Origin: Streptomyces sp. 11x1
Lineage (GTDB): Bacteria > Actinomycetota > Actinomycetes > Streptomycetales > Streptomycetaceae
DNA length: 64,000 nucleotides
NCBI RefSeq assembly: GCF_032598905.1
Contig: NZ_CP122458.1
Location: 4,985,001 to 5,049,000 of the forward strand
Direction: 5' to 3'
Shown: piece after piece, positions 18,020 to 26,338 of the stretch
How the letters are laid out: each line of letters starts with the position of its first letter
How positions within the stretch are numbered: the stretch's first letter is position 1
Made by a program: the position numbers and the translations under genes
Notes under the pieces: generated by a model
What the model was told of the DNA's origin: nothing
Seen by the model: the letters and a program-made list of their open reading frames with translations, nothing else
Databases searched by the model: none

Positions 18020-18433
18020 ATGGTCTCACGGCTCAACCCCTACCTCAGTTTCGACGGCGACGCCCGGCAGGCGATGGAGTTCTACAAGGAGGTCTTCGGC
18101 GGCGAGTTGACGCTGCACACCTTCGGCAACTTCGGTCAGCCGGGCGCCCCCGAGTCGGACAAGATCATGCACGGCATGCTGGAGGCGCCGAACGGCTTCA
18201 CCCTCATGGGCGCCGACACCCCGCCCGGCATGGAGTACCAGCCCGGCGGCGGCTTCTCCGTCAGCCTCAGCGGGGACGACGACACCGAGCTGCGCGGCTA
18301 CTGGGAAAAGCTGTCCGAGGGCGGTTCCGTCTCGGTCCCGCTCGACAAACAGATGTGGGGCGACGTCTTCGGCATGTGTACGGACCGCTTCGGCGTCCCG
18401 TGGATGGTCAACATCAGCGAGCCGCAGGGCTGA
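18020..18433 (+). CDS. VOC-superfamily (glyoxalase/PhnB-like) protein
   Basis: 137 residues of paired beta-alpha-beta-beta-beta units. The PhnB-type start LNPYLSFDGDARQAMEFYKEVFGG is represented by its FDGDARQAMEFY core, followed by IMHGMLE, FTLMGADTP and the end motif MWGDVFGMCTDRFGVPWMVN. PhnB-like members of the VOC fold bind metals or small ligands; most have no proven substrate. AGGGAGG at 18008-18014 gives an ideal ribosome site for ATG 18020. It stands alone between a pseudogene remnant and the sigma-factor gene. Confidence 0.88.
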   Translation: MVSRLNPYLSFDGDARQAMEFYKEVFGGELTLHTFGNFGQPGAPESDKIMHGMLEAPNGFTLMGADTPPGMEYQPGGGFSVSLSGDDDTELRGYWEKLSEGGSVSVPLDKQMWGDVFGMCTDRFGVPWMVNISEPQG

Positions 18434-18659
18434 GCCGGCGCGCGCAACCGAGGGGTGCGACGCCTCGTTGAGTTCTCGGCTCCACCGCCCGGTGGAGCCT
18501 GCGGACCCGACGGACGAGGCGACCGAAGGGCTCGATGAGGTTGTTGGCGGGCTACTCGCGGGGAGACGAGCGAATTTTCAGTGCGCTGCCGCAGGCGTGG
18601 TCTGAGTGGCTGACGTCCGTTTGAGCATGTGAGCGCATAGCGGCGCGAGGCGGTGTGCC

Positions 18660-19826
18660 TTATCGGCGGGCGTTGAGCCGGGCGGCCTGGCGGGTGAGGT
18701 GGGCGCGTTCGGCGAGGTTGGGGGCCTTGTCGGCGGCCTCGCCGTACAGACGGGCCGCCGTGGTCAGGTCGCCGTCGCGCTCGTGGAGGTGGGCCGCGAC
18801 CGCGGTGTGGCGGGGCAGGGAGGCGTCCAGTTCGGCGAGGGCCGCGAGACCGGCGCGCGGTCCGTCGGCCTCGCCCACGGCGACCGCGCGGTTGAGCCGG
18901 ACGATGGGGTTGTCGGTCAGAGCCGCCAACTCGTCGTACCACTCGACGATCTGCACCCAGTCGGTCTCGGCGGCCGTGGGCGCGTCGGCGTGCAGGGCGG
19001 CGATCGCGGCCTGGGCCTGGAACTCGCCGAGCCGGTCGCGGGCGAGGGCCGCCTGGAGGATCCCGATGCCCTCGGCGATCAGACGTGTGTCCCACCGCGC
19101 CCGGTCCTGCTCGGCGAGCGGCACCAGGCTGCCGTCGGGCGCCGTCCGGGCCGCGCGCCGGGCGTGATGCAGCAGCATGAGCGCGAGCAGCCCGGCCACC
19201 TCGGGGTGGTCGATCGCGGCCGCGAGCTGCCGGGTGAGCCGGATGGCCTCGGCCGCGAGGTCGACATCACCGGAGTAGCCCTCGTTGAAGACGAGGTAGA
19301 GCACGCGCAGCACGGTGGCGACGTCGGCCGGCCGGTCGAGGCGCACACCGGAGACCGTCCGCTTGGCCCGGCTGATCCTCTGCGCCATGGTCGCCTCGGG
19401 GACGAGGTAGGCCTCCGCGATCTGCCGGGTGGTGAGGCCGCCGACGGCCCGCAGGGTGAGCGCGACCGCCGAGGCCGGGGTCAGCGACGGGTGGGCGCAC
19501 AGGAAGTAGAGCTGGAGCGTGTCGTCCACGGCGGGCGCGGGTCCGGGCGGGGGCTGCTCCTCGACGCGGTCCTCACGTCGGCGGCGGGCGGCGTCGGCGC
19601 GGGCCGCGTCGAGGAACCTGCGCCAGGCCACGGTGACCAGCCAGCCCTTGGGATCACGCGGCGGATCGGCCGGCCAGACGCGGAGCGCCTCGACCAGCGC
19701 GTCCTGCACGGCGTCCTCGGCCGCCGCGAAGTCTGCTCCGCGGCGGACGAGAACGGTGAGCACGCTCGGCGTGAGACTCCTGAGCTGGACCTCGTCCATC
19801 ACTTCGTGCCGCACGTGTGCCGTCAC
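18660..19826 (-). CDS. ECF42-type RNA polymerase sigma factor with C-terminal extension
   Basis: About 388 residues. Sigma2 (GADFAAAEDAVQDALVEALRVWP) and sigma4 (TPASAVALTLRAVGGLTTRQIAEAYLVPEATMAQRISRAKR region) are followed by a long helical, TPR-like extension (about 190-388) with FNEGYSG and RLNRAVAVGEADGP, the hallmark of ECF42 factors. These lack a classical anti-sigma factor and are encoded beside DGPF/YCII proteins, as here. A GTG at 19826 overlaps the YCII stop in GTGA, so the start is set there; MDEVQL (19799) is an alternative. The extension replaces anti-sigma control in studied relatives. Confidence 0.9.
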   Translation of the reverse strand: MTAHVRHEVMDEVQLRSLTPSVLTVLVRRGADFAAAEDAVQDALVEALRVWPADPPRDPKGWLVTVAWRRFLDAARADAARRRREDRVEEQPPPGPAPAVDDTLQLYFLCAHPSLTPASAVALTLRAVGGLTTRQIAEAYLVPEATMAQRISRAKRTVSGVRLDRPADVATVLRVLYLVFNEGYSGDVDLAAEAIRLTRQLAAAIDHPEVAGLLALMLLHHARRAARTAPDGSLVPLAEQDRARWDTRLIAEGIGILQAALARDRLGEFQAQAAIAALHADAPTAAETDWVQIVEWYDELAALTDNPIVRLNRAVAVGEADGPRAGLAALAELDASLPRHTAVAAHLHERDGDLTTAARLYGEAADKAPNLAERAHLTRQAARLNARR

Positions 19827-20230
19827 TCCGTGATGGTGGGCTGCACGCCGTAGAACGGGCGTACCTCCAGCCACTCGTGGATCGGCTTGCCGCCCGCCCC
19901 GGGGGCGGCGGACAGCTCACCGGCCAGCTCGACGGCGCGCTCGTAGCTGTCGACGTCGATGACCATCCAGCCGGCGATCAGGTCCTTGGTCTCGGCGAAC
20001 GGGCCGTCGGTGACCGGCGGGCGCCCCTCACCGTCGTAGCGGACCCACGCTCCCTCGGGCGCGAGCGCCTGGCCGTCGACGAACTCGCCGGTCTTCTCCA
20101 GCCGGGCCGCGAAGTCGTTCATGTACTGCATGTGCGCCGAGATCTCCTCGGGGCTCCACCGGTCCATCGGCACGTTGTTGACCGGGGCCGGGGCGCCTCG
20201 GTAGTGCTTCAGCAGCAGGTACTTGGCCAT
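19823..20230 (-). CDS. YCII-related (DGPF) protein, ECF42 partner
   Basis: 135 residues. It contains the family motif PVTDGPFAETKDLIAGWMVIDVDSYERA, visible as TDGPFAETKD, and ends PIHEWLEVRPF. DGPF-domain proteins occur just upstream of ECF42 sigma factors in actinobacteria and may be part of the signalling output or input; their biochemical activity is not settled. Its stop overlaps the sigma start by 4 bp, so expression of the two is coupled. The start ATG at 20230 leaves 260 bp to the divergent glycosyltransferase, a shared regulatory region. Confidence 0.9.
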   Translation of the reverse strand: MAKYLLLKHYRGAPAPVNNVPMDRWSPEEISAHMQYMNDFAARLEKTGEFVDGQALAPEGAWVRYDGEGRPPVTDGPFAETKDLIAGWMVIDVDSYERAVELAGELSAAPGAGGKPIHEWLEVRPFYGVQPTITE

Positions 20231-20364
20231 GGTCGTACTCCTCGGTCCTCTGGCGACCCATTGTGGTCGCGTTCATACCGGGGACGGAGCTGGACGCGGG
20301 GTCTCGACATCGCCGTGGGATTTTTCCCGAAGATTTTTTGCGGAGACGGGCCGGACACGACAAA

Positions 20365-20389
20365 GGCAAGGAGTCATGTACTCCTTGCC
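20365..20389. promoter_or_regulatory. Perfect palindrome, candidate operator
   Basis: GGCAAGGAGT at 20365-20374 and its exact reverse complement at 20380-20389 flank a 5-bp centre. It sits 21 bp left of the rifamycin-associated element, in the divergent region between the YCII gene and the glycosyltransferase. Regulator unknown; it could serve either direction or fold as a terminator. Confidence 0.5.
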
Positions 20390-20410
20390 ACTCTCAACGT
20401 ATAGCGCACC

Positions 20411-20433
20411 GGGGGGCTTGCGGCAAGGCCCCC
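20411..20433 (+). promoter_or_regulatory. Rifamycin-associated element (RAE)
   Basis: Inverted repeat GGGGGGCTTG-CGG-CAAGGCCCCC with one arm mismatch. This matches, from memory, the rifamycin-associated element (core GGGGCTTGCGGCAAGGCCCC) described upstream of rifamycin-inactivation genes and helR in actinobacteria. It begins 58 bp before the glycosyltransferase ATG. TTGCGG inside it and CAGAAT at 20443-20448 could act as -35 and -10 with a 19-bp spacer, so the element may overlap the promoter itself; that last point is inference. Confidence 0.78.
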
Positions 20434-20490
20434 GTGGTGCCGCAGAATCTCCGGCCTGAGCCTGATTCGACGAACACCGGGGGCGCTTCG

Positions 20491-21762
20491 ATGCGTGTGC
20501 TGTTGGCGAACTACGACTCGCGCGGGGGCGTCGAGCCGCTGGTCGGACTCGCGGTCCGGCTGCGCGAGCTCGGCGCGGAGGTGCGGGTGTGCGCGCCGCC
20601 GGACGAGGAGTTCGCGCGGCGGCTGGCGAGTGTCGGCGTACCGCTGGTGCCGTTCGGCCGGCCCGTACGCGCGCTGATGACCGCGGCGGCGCCGCCGACG
20701 CCGGGCGGTGTGCCACGGCGGGCGGCCGAGCTGCTGGCCGAGTTCGACACGGTCGCCGAGGCGGCCGAGGGCTGCGACGTGCTGGTGGCGACGGGGCTGC
20801 TCCCGGCCGCGGCCTGTGTGCGGTCGGTGGCCGACAAGCTGGGCATCCCGTACGTGTACGCGAGCTTCCAGTCCGTCACGCTGCCGTCGCCCCACCATCC
20901 GCCGATGGCCCGGCCGGGGCGGCCGCTGCCGACGGACACGACCGACAACCGCGCCCTGTGGGACTACGACGCCCGGAGCGCGAGCGAGGTGTTCGGCGAG
21001 GTGATCGACACCCATCGGGCATCGGTCGGCCTGCCACCCGTGGCCGCCGTCCGCGACCACGTCTTCACCACCCGGCCCTGGCTGGCGACGGACCCGGTGC
21101 TGGATCCGTGGAGGCCGTGGCCCTCGGAGGCGACTGCGGAGGGAGAGTCGTTCCCCGGTCTCGACGTCGTGCAGACCGGCACCTGGATCGTGCCGGACGA
21201 GCGGCCGCTCGCGGCCGAGCTGACGGCGTTCCTGGACGCGGGCGCGCCGCCGGTCTACGTCGGCTTCGGCAGCATCGCCATCGGCGGCTCCGAGGACGTC
21301 GCCCGAGCCTCCGTCGAGGCGATCCGCGCCCACGGCCGCCGTGTCATCCTCTCCCGGGGCTGGGCGGAACTGGCCGCCCTCGACGACCGGGACGACTGCT
21401 TCGTCGTCGGCGAGGCCAACCACCACGCGCTGTTCCGCCGCGTCGCCGCCGTCGTCCACCACGGCGGCGCGGGTACGACGACGACGGCGACCTGGGCGGG
21501 CGCGCCCCAGGTGGTCGTGCCCCAGGGCGCGGACCAGCCGTACTTCGCGAGCCGGGTGGCCGAACTGGGCATCGGCGTGGCCCACGAGGGCCCGACCCCG
21601 ACGTTCGAGTCCCTGTCGGCGGCGCTGAAGGTGGCCCTGGCGCCGGAGACGGCGACGCGGGCGGCCGAGGTCGCCGGGACGGTCCTGCCGGACGGGGCGG
21701 CGCGGGCGGCGAGGCTGCTGCTGGACATGTACGGAGGGGAGCGGCGGTCTACGTCAGCATGA
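20491..21762 (+). CDS. rgt: GT1-family glycosyltransferase, probable rifamycin glycosyltransferase
   Basis: 423 residues, GT-B fold. The N-terminal acceptor domain begins MRVLLANYDSRGGVEPLVGLA. The C-terminal donor domain has VYVGFGSIAIGG and the signature VVHHGGAGTTTTATWAGAPQVVVPQGADQPYFASRV, visible as HHGGAGTT and PQGADQPYFA, which binds the NDP-sugar. It resembles macrolide/glycopeptide glycosyltransferases. The RAE immediately upstream and a HelR gene downstream point to Rgt, which inactivates rifamycins by glycosylating an ansa-chain hydroxyl. Without the RAE the substrate could not be guessed. No secondary-metabolite genes surround it, so it is a resistance gene rather than a biosynthetic one. 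Confidence 0.75.
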   Translation: MRVLLANYDSRGGVEPLVGLAVRLRELGAEVRVCAPPDEEFARRLASVGVPLVPFGRPVRALMTAAAPPTPGGVPRRAAELLAEFDTVAEAAEGCDVLVATGLLPAAACVRSVADKLGIPYVYASFQSVTLPSPHHPPMARPGRPLPTDTTDNRALWDYDARSASEVFGEVIDTHRASVGLPPVAAVRDHVFTTRPWLATDPVLDPWRPWPSEATAEGESFPGLDVVQTGTWIVPDERPLAAELTAFLDAGAPPVYVGFGSIAIGGSEDVARASVEAIRAHGRRVILSRGWAELAALDDRDDCFVVGEANHHALFRRVAAVVHHGGAGTTTTATWAGAPQVVVPQGADQPYFASRVAELGIGVAHEGPTPTFESLSAALKVALAPETATRAAEVAGTVLPDGAARAARLLLDMYGGERRSTSA

Positions 21763-21889
21763 GCCGGGGTGCCGGGGGCGCCCGCCCTCATTCCCCCACG
21801 CCCGACACGCTCCCCCCTCCCACCTCCCTCCCCCCCCCCGTGACGCGCCCCTCACCCCGCCCCTCACTCCACACCCGGAGCACGCGGAC

Positions 21890-24247
21890 ATGACCTTCGG
21901 AGTAGACGAGATGCACCCCCCGACCACCTCCGCCCCCACCCCCACCACCAACTCCACCCCCGAGCCGGCTTCCGCCCCCACCCACCCCAGCGCGTTCCGT
22001 CTCCCCGAGCGGCTCTCCGCCAAGGCCGGCCCCGCCCTCCTCTCCACCGACGAGCGGCACTTCGCGAACCTCGCCACCTCCCTCGCCCGGTCGATCGCCG
22101 AGGTCTCCGCCCAGCTCGACGCCGAACGGCGGGCCCCCGGCGGTCTGGGCCGCCACGCCATGGACCGCGACACGGAGATCCACCGGCTGACCGCCCGTCT
22201 GCGCACCCTGCGCCGCTTCGGCCTGGACCTGTGCCTCGGCCGCATGGTGACCGAGGACGACCCCGAGACCCCCGTCTACATCGGCCGCCTGGGCCTCACC
22301 GACAGCACCACGGGCCGCCGCCTGCTGGTCGACTGGCGCTCCCCCGCCGCCGAACCCTTCTTCGGCGCGACCCACGCCAACCCGATGGGCCTCACCAGCC
22401 GCCGCCGCTACCGCTGGACCGACGGCCGTATCAGCGACTACTGGGACGAGGTCTTCTCCTCGTCCGAGCTCGACAGCCTCACCGACCACCAGCACACCGC
22501 CGCCCTCGACGACCAGTCCGCGTTCATCGCCAGCCTCGGCACCAACAGGTCGGAACGCATGCGGGACGTCCTCGGCACCATCCAGGCCGACCAGGACGCC
22601 ATCATCCGCGCGAACTCCCGGGGCGCGCTGGTCGTGGACGGCGGGCCCGGCACCGGCAAGACGGTCGTCGCCCTGCACCGTTCCGCGTACCTCCTCCACT
22701 CCGATCCCCGGCTGGGCCACCGCCGGGGCGGCGTCCTCTTCGTCGGCCCCCACCGCCCGTACCTCTCCTACGTCGCCGACGTCCTGCCCAGCCTCGGCGA
22801 GGAGGGCGTGCAGACGTGCATCCTGCGCGACCTGGTCGAGGAGGGGGCGGCGGCCGGCGTCGAGCCCGACCCGGAGGTGGCCCGTCTGAAGTCGTCCGCG
22901 GCGCTGGCCGACGGCATCGAGAAGGCCGTCCGCTTCTACGAGGAACCGCCCACCGAGGGCATGACGGTGACGACCCCCTGGTCCGACATCCGGCTGAGCC
23001 CCGCCGACTGGACGGCGGCCTTCGACGCGGCGGAACCGGGCACCCCGCACAACGAGGCCCGCCACCAGGTCTGGGAGGAACTGCTGACGATCCTGACGGA
23101 CAGGCACGAGGCCGCGACCGACCCCGACGGGAACCCCGACCAAGACCCCGAAGCCGAGACGGCCGTACCCCCGGCCCTCCTCCGCAGGTCCCTGCTCCAG
23201 AACAGGGACCTGGTCACGACCTTCAACCGGGCCTGGCCGCTGCTGGAGGCGGCGGACCTGGTGGGAGACCTGTGGTCGGTACCGGCGTACCTGCGGCTGT
23301 GCGCGCCCTGGTTGAGCCGTGACGAGGTCCGGCTCCTCCAGCGCGACGACCCCCAGGCGTGGACGACCTCCGACCTCCCCCTCCTCGACGCCGCCCGCCG
23401 GCGCCTCGGCGACCCGGAGACGGCCCGCCGCAAACGCCGCCACGAGGCCACGCTCGCCGCGCAGCGCGAGCGGATGACCCAGGTCGTGGACAACCTGATC
23501 GAGGCGGTCTCCAACTCGGGCGCCGACGGCGACGACGGCGAGGGCCTGGTGACGATGCTGCGCGGTGAGGACGCCCGGGTGAGCCTGGTCGACGACTCCG
23601 AACTCCACACCGCCGACCCGGACTTGCTGGCGGGCCCCTTCGCACACATCGTCGTGGACGAGGCGCAGGAACTGACGGACGCGGAATGGCAGATGCTGCT
23701 GCAGCGCTGCCCGTCCCGCAGCTTCACGATCGTCGGCGACCGCGCCCAGGCCCGGCACGGCTTCACGGAGTCCTGGGAGGACCGGCTGAACCGGGTGAGC
23801 CTGGACCGCATCACGCAGTCCTCCCTCACCATCAACTACCGCACCCCGGAGGAGATCATGACGGAGGCGGCACCGGTGATCCGCGCCGCACTCCCCGACG
23901 CGAACGTCCCGACGTCGATCCGCAGCAACGGCATCCCCGTCGACCACACCCCGACGTCGGACCTGACGACGGCCCTGACCTCGACCCTCGACGCCTGGCT
24001 GGCCGCCAACGCCGACGGCACGGCATGCGTGATCACCGCACCGAACTCCACACCGGCCTCCGGGACGTGGGCCGGCGCGACGCCCCGGGTCCGCGTGCTG
24101 ACCCCCGAACTCTCGAAGGGCCTCGAATTCGACTTCGTGGTCCTCGTCGACCCGGAATCCTTCGGCGAGGGCATCGAGGGGGCGGTGGACCACTACGTGG
24201 CGATGACCCGGGCGACCCAGCGCCTGGTGATCCTCACGAGCGTCTGA
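21890..24247 (+). CDS. helR: HelR-type RNA polymerase recycling ATPase (HelD/UvrD-like)
   Basis: 785 residues, superfamily 1 helicase-like. A helical N-terminal arm (about 50-115, ERHFANLATSLARSIAEV) would enter the secondary channel. Walker A is GGPGTGKT at 251-258; Walker B is VVDEAQELTDAEW; later motifs include SLTINYRTPEEIM and VAMTRATQRLVIL. HelD-class proteins pry open RNA polymerase and recycle stalled enzyme; HelR also displaces rifamycins from it. The RAE-rgt context supports HelR over plain HelD. GGAG at 21877-21880 precedes ATG 21890. The gene lies 127 bp after rgt with no RAE of its own, so co-transcription from the RAE promoter is likely. Confidence 0.85.
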   Translation: MTFGVDEMHPPTTSAPTPTTNSTPEPASAPTHPSAFRLPERLSAKAGPALLSTDERHFANLATSLARSIAEVSAQLDAERRAPGGLGRHAMDRDTEIHRLTARLRTLRRFGLDLCLGRMVTEDDPETPVYIGRLGLTDSTTGRRLLVDWRSPAAEPFFGATHANPMGLTSRRRYRWTDGRISDYWDEVFSSSELDSLTDHQHTAALDDQSAFIASLGTNRSERMRDVLGTIQADQDAIIRANSRGALVVDGGPGTGKTVVALHRSAYLLHSDPRLGHRRGGVLFVGPHRPYLSYVADVLPSLGEEGVQTCILRDLVEEGAAAGVEPDPEVARLKSSAALADGIEKAVRFYEEPPTEGMTVTTPWSDIRLSPADWTAAFDAAEPGTPHNEARHQVWEELLTILTDRHEAATDPDGNPDQDPEAETAVPPALLRRSLLQNRDLVTTFNRAWPLLEAADLVGDLWSVPAYLRLCAPWLSRDEVRLLQRDDPQAWTTSDLPLLDAARRRLGDPETARRKRRHEATLAAQRERMTQVVDNLIEAVSNSGADGDDGEGLVTMLRGEDARVSLVDDSELHTADPDLLAGPFAHIVVDEAQELTDAEWQMLLQRCPSRSFTIVGDRAQARHGFTESWEDRLNRVSLDRITQSSLTINYRTPEEIMTEAAPVIRAALPDANVPTSIRSNGIPVDHTPTSDLTTALTSTLDAWLAANADGTACVITAPNSTPASGTWAGATPRVRVLTPELSKGLEFDFVVLVDPESFGEGIEGAVDHYVAMTRATQRLVILTSV

Positions 24248-24280
24248 GCCTGAATTCACGCGGGACGTTCACCCCGGGGT

Positions 24281-24814
24281 TCAGCCGCCGCGGGCGGCTC
24301 CCTCCGGCCAGACGACGTCCACGGGGATCCCGGCCGCCCGCGCCGCGACCACGGCGTCGGCGGTGCCGCCGCCCATGCCGGTGGGTGGCGCACCGTCCCA
24401 CACGGCCACGAGGCGGTCGGCCCGCTGGACGAGCACGGCGTTGGCGGCCTCGTACGCCTCCCTGTCGGCCGTCTCGTAGGGCAGCACGACGACCTCCTCG
24501 GCGGCCGCCGACAGCCGGTCGTACGAGCCCCCGTGCTCGGGCTCGACGACGCCGCGCCGGTAGTCCCGGGAGGGCACGACGACGACCAGCCGACCCCCGG
24601 CGGCGAGCACGGCCTCGGCGAAGACCGTGTCGGCCCCCTTGGCGATGCAGGACACCCCGACGAGCGGGCCGGCGTCCCCGGCGTACGGCTTGAGCAGCTC
24701 GTCCAGCGCCGCGCGCACCAGGGGGACGGCCCGTTCAGTCAGATCCAGGTGCCCGGTCACCGCGATGGTGGTCTGCTGTTGACGCGGAACGGGGTCGCCC
24801 TCAGCGTCGGTCAT
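24281..24814 (-). CDS. SLOG-like (LOG/DprA-fold) domain protein
   Basis: 177 residues. TTIAVTGHLDLTERAVPLV resembles the entry of SLOG/DUF1273-like Rossmann domains (usually GHRxL), followed by GVSCIAKGADTVFAEAVLAAGGRL, VVVPSRDY and the loop VAVWDGAPPTGMGGGTADAV. In these folds the last glycine-rich loop binds nucleotide-derived ligands. The family includes nucleotide-processing enzymes and ligand sensors of conflict systems, but no effector domain is fused here. It converges on helR with a 33-bp gap and lies 52 bp from the HTH membrane protein on the same strand. Exact function unknown. Confidence 0.6.
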   Translation of the reverse strand: MTDAEGDPVPRQQQTTIAVTGHLDLTERAVPLVRAALDELLKPYAGDAGPLVGVSCIAKGADTVFAEAVLAAGGRLVVVVPSRDYRRGVVEPEHGGSYDRLSAAAEEVVVLPYETADREAYEAANAVLVQRADRLVAVWDGAPPTGMGGGTADAVVAARAAGIPVDVVWPEGAARGG

Positions 24815-24866
24815 ACGGAGACGCCTCCCTGTCGATCACTGATGGTCCCAGTGGATTTGGCGGTGG

Positions 24867-26144
24867 CTAGTCGCTGTCGAGGGGGACCCAGGCCCGCCCT
24901 CCCGTGTCGTCCGTGCCGTACCAGTAGTGCGGCATTCCCTTGATACTGGCGGTGTGGAAAGGGCGGCCGTGGTCGTCGATTCGGATCGTGCCGGTGCGGC
25001 CCTGGGAGGACCAGTCGAGTTCGAGGTACCAGCGGGCATCGTAGGTCTGTGTCGTCGCGTCGACCAGCAGCACCTCGGGGTCGTCGGCGGAGACACGGTA
25101 CGGGAAGCGGACGGCCGGGAGGACGCGTCCGCCGTCGGCGCCGTCCTCGCCGTCCTTCGGGTGGACGATGGGGCGGTCCGCGTCGAGGTTCACCGTGAAG
25201 CGGCGAGGCGTGAGCTCACTGCCGCAGCCCTGGCCCATGTTGTACGCGGTCCCGCCGTCCGGGGTGTCGCGGCCGACGACGCGGACATGCAGCGCGTCCA
25301 GGACCACGGCCGCCGACGACTTCCCCTGCACCGAGATCCGCACCTTGGTCTGCCGCCCGTGCACCGCGTTCTGCGTCGCCGCCCAGACCCCGGCGTCCTG
25401 CTCCGACGGTGGGGGAGGCACCTGGGCGGGCGGCTTGTCGATGACGTAGTCGTGGTCACACCCCTTGTCCCAGACGAGGGAGTCGACGCTCCAGGTGAGG
25501 GGCGGGGCGGGGGCCGGGTTCGTGGAGCGGCCGTCGGCGCCCGGGGTGGCGGGGCCGGAGCTCGCGGAACCGGTACCGGAGGGGTCCGGCTGGGCCTCGG
25601 AGGAGCGACCGTCCGAAAGCGCGGTGAAGCCGACGAGGGTGCCGGCGAGCAGGGCACAGGTAGCGGCTGTGGAGGCCAGGACCGGCCGTCGGCGGTACCA
25701 GGGAAGGGGGCGGGGAGCGGAGGAGGGGGAGCGCACGTCCGGGTCGGGGTGTTCTGCGGGGCCGCCCTGTCCGGCGAGGGTCCCGTCCGTGTCGGCGTGT
25801 GCGTGCGTGTGTGCGTCCTCGTTCTCCTCCTCGCTCGCAGTCGGTGCCGGAGACGGAATCTCCTCTTCCGGCGCTTCCGCCGTACGCACCCGCTGACGAG
25901 CCGCGACCGCCGACAGCCACAGCCGGTGCAGTTCGAGCCGCTCCTGTGGTGTCGCGCCGCAGAAGGCCGCGAGCCGCTCCACGGGCGCGTAGTCCTGGGG
26001 TACGGCATCGCCCGCGCAGTACCGGTGCAGCGTGGAGGTGTTCATGTTGAGACGGCGGGCGAGGGAGCCGTAGCTCCGGTCGGTACGGTCCTTCAGACGC
26101 CGCAGCAGCGCCGCGAACTCGTCGGCATCGCCCTGAATCGACAT
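24867..26144 (-). CDS. Membrane-anchored HTH protein with extracytoplasmic domain
   Basis: 425 residues. An XRE-like HTH lies at the N-terminus (about 5-75: RSYGSLARRLNMNTSTLHRYCAGDAVP). A Pro/Glu/His-rich linker (90-150) precedes one membrane helix (LASTAATCALLAGTLVGFTAL, about 160-180). The rest (about 230-425) is a predicted extracytoplasmic beta-rich domain with paired cysteines (KGCDHDY, QGCGSEL). The layout suggests a one-component transmembrane regulator that senses outside and binds DNA inside, but DNA binding is not proven; in many such proteins the HTH mediates protein contacts. Five 12-bp repeats begin 51 bp upstream of the start. Confidence 0.75.
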   Translation of the reverse strand: MSIQGDADEFAALLRRLKDRTDRSYGSLARRLNMNTSTLHRYCAGDAVPQDYAPVERLAAFCGATPQERLELHRLWLSAVAARQRVRTAEAPEEEIPSPAPTASEEENEDAHTHAHADTDGTLAGQGGPAEHPDPDVRSPSSAPRPLPWYRRRPVLASTAATCALLAGTLVGFTALSDGRSSEAQPDPSGTGSASSGPATPGADGRSTNPAPAPPLTWSVDSLVWDKGCDHDYVIDKPPAQVPPPPSEQDAGVWAATQNAVHGRQTKVRISVQGKSSAAVVLDALHVRVVGRDTPDGGTAYNMGQGCGSELTPRRFTVNLDADRPIVHPKDGEDGADGGRVLPAVRFPYRVSADDPEVLLVDATTQTYDARWYLELDWSSQGRTGTIRIDDHGRPFHTASIKGMPHYWYGTDDTGGRAWVPLDSD

Positions 26145-26194
26145 CGTTTCCCCGCCGTCCCCGCCGCCCGCGATCCCGCATCCCGGGCCCTGTC

Positions 26195-26254
26195 GTCACC
26201 GCACGTATGAGTACGCGCATCACTACGCGTATCAGTACACGTATCACTGCACGT
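26195..26254. repeat. Five 12-bp tandem repeats upstream of the HTH membrane protein
   Basis: Units at 26195-26206, 26207-26218, 26219-26230, 26231-26242 and 26243-26254 share the pattern RTCAC/GYRCRCGT (for example ATCACTACGCGT). They lie 51-110 bp before the start of the minus-strand HTH gene, a fitting place for iterated binding sites. Confidence 0.75.
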
Positions 26255-26338
26255 CAGATGCAGGGGGATGGTTCCACCGCTGCCCGGCCCCGGTGCCGCC
26301 CGCTGTCGTACCGGACGGCACGGGACGGGGCACCGCCG

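Noticed and set aside
18434..18659. Minus-strand frame reading NNLIEPFGRLVRRVRRLHRAV, suspected transposase relic
   Set aside because: No DDE motif, terminal repeats or clear family match, so it was left as unannotated intergenic DNA.
21770..21880. C-rich tract before helR considered as a second RAE or a terminator
   Set aside because: No inverted repeat of RAE type and no stable stem were found; it is a pyrimidine-rich spacer.
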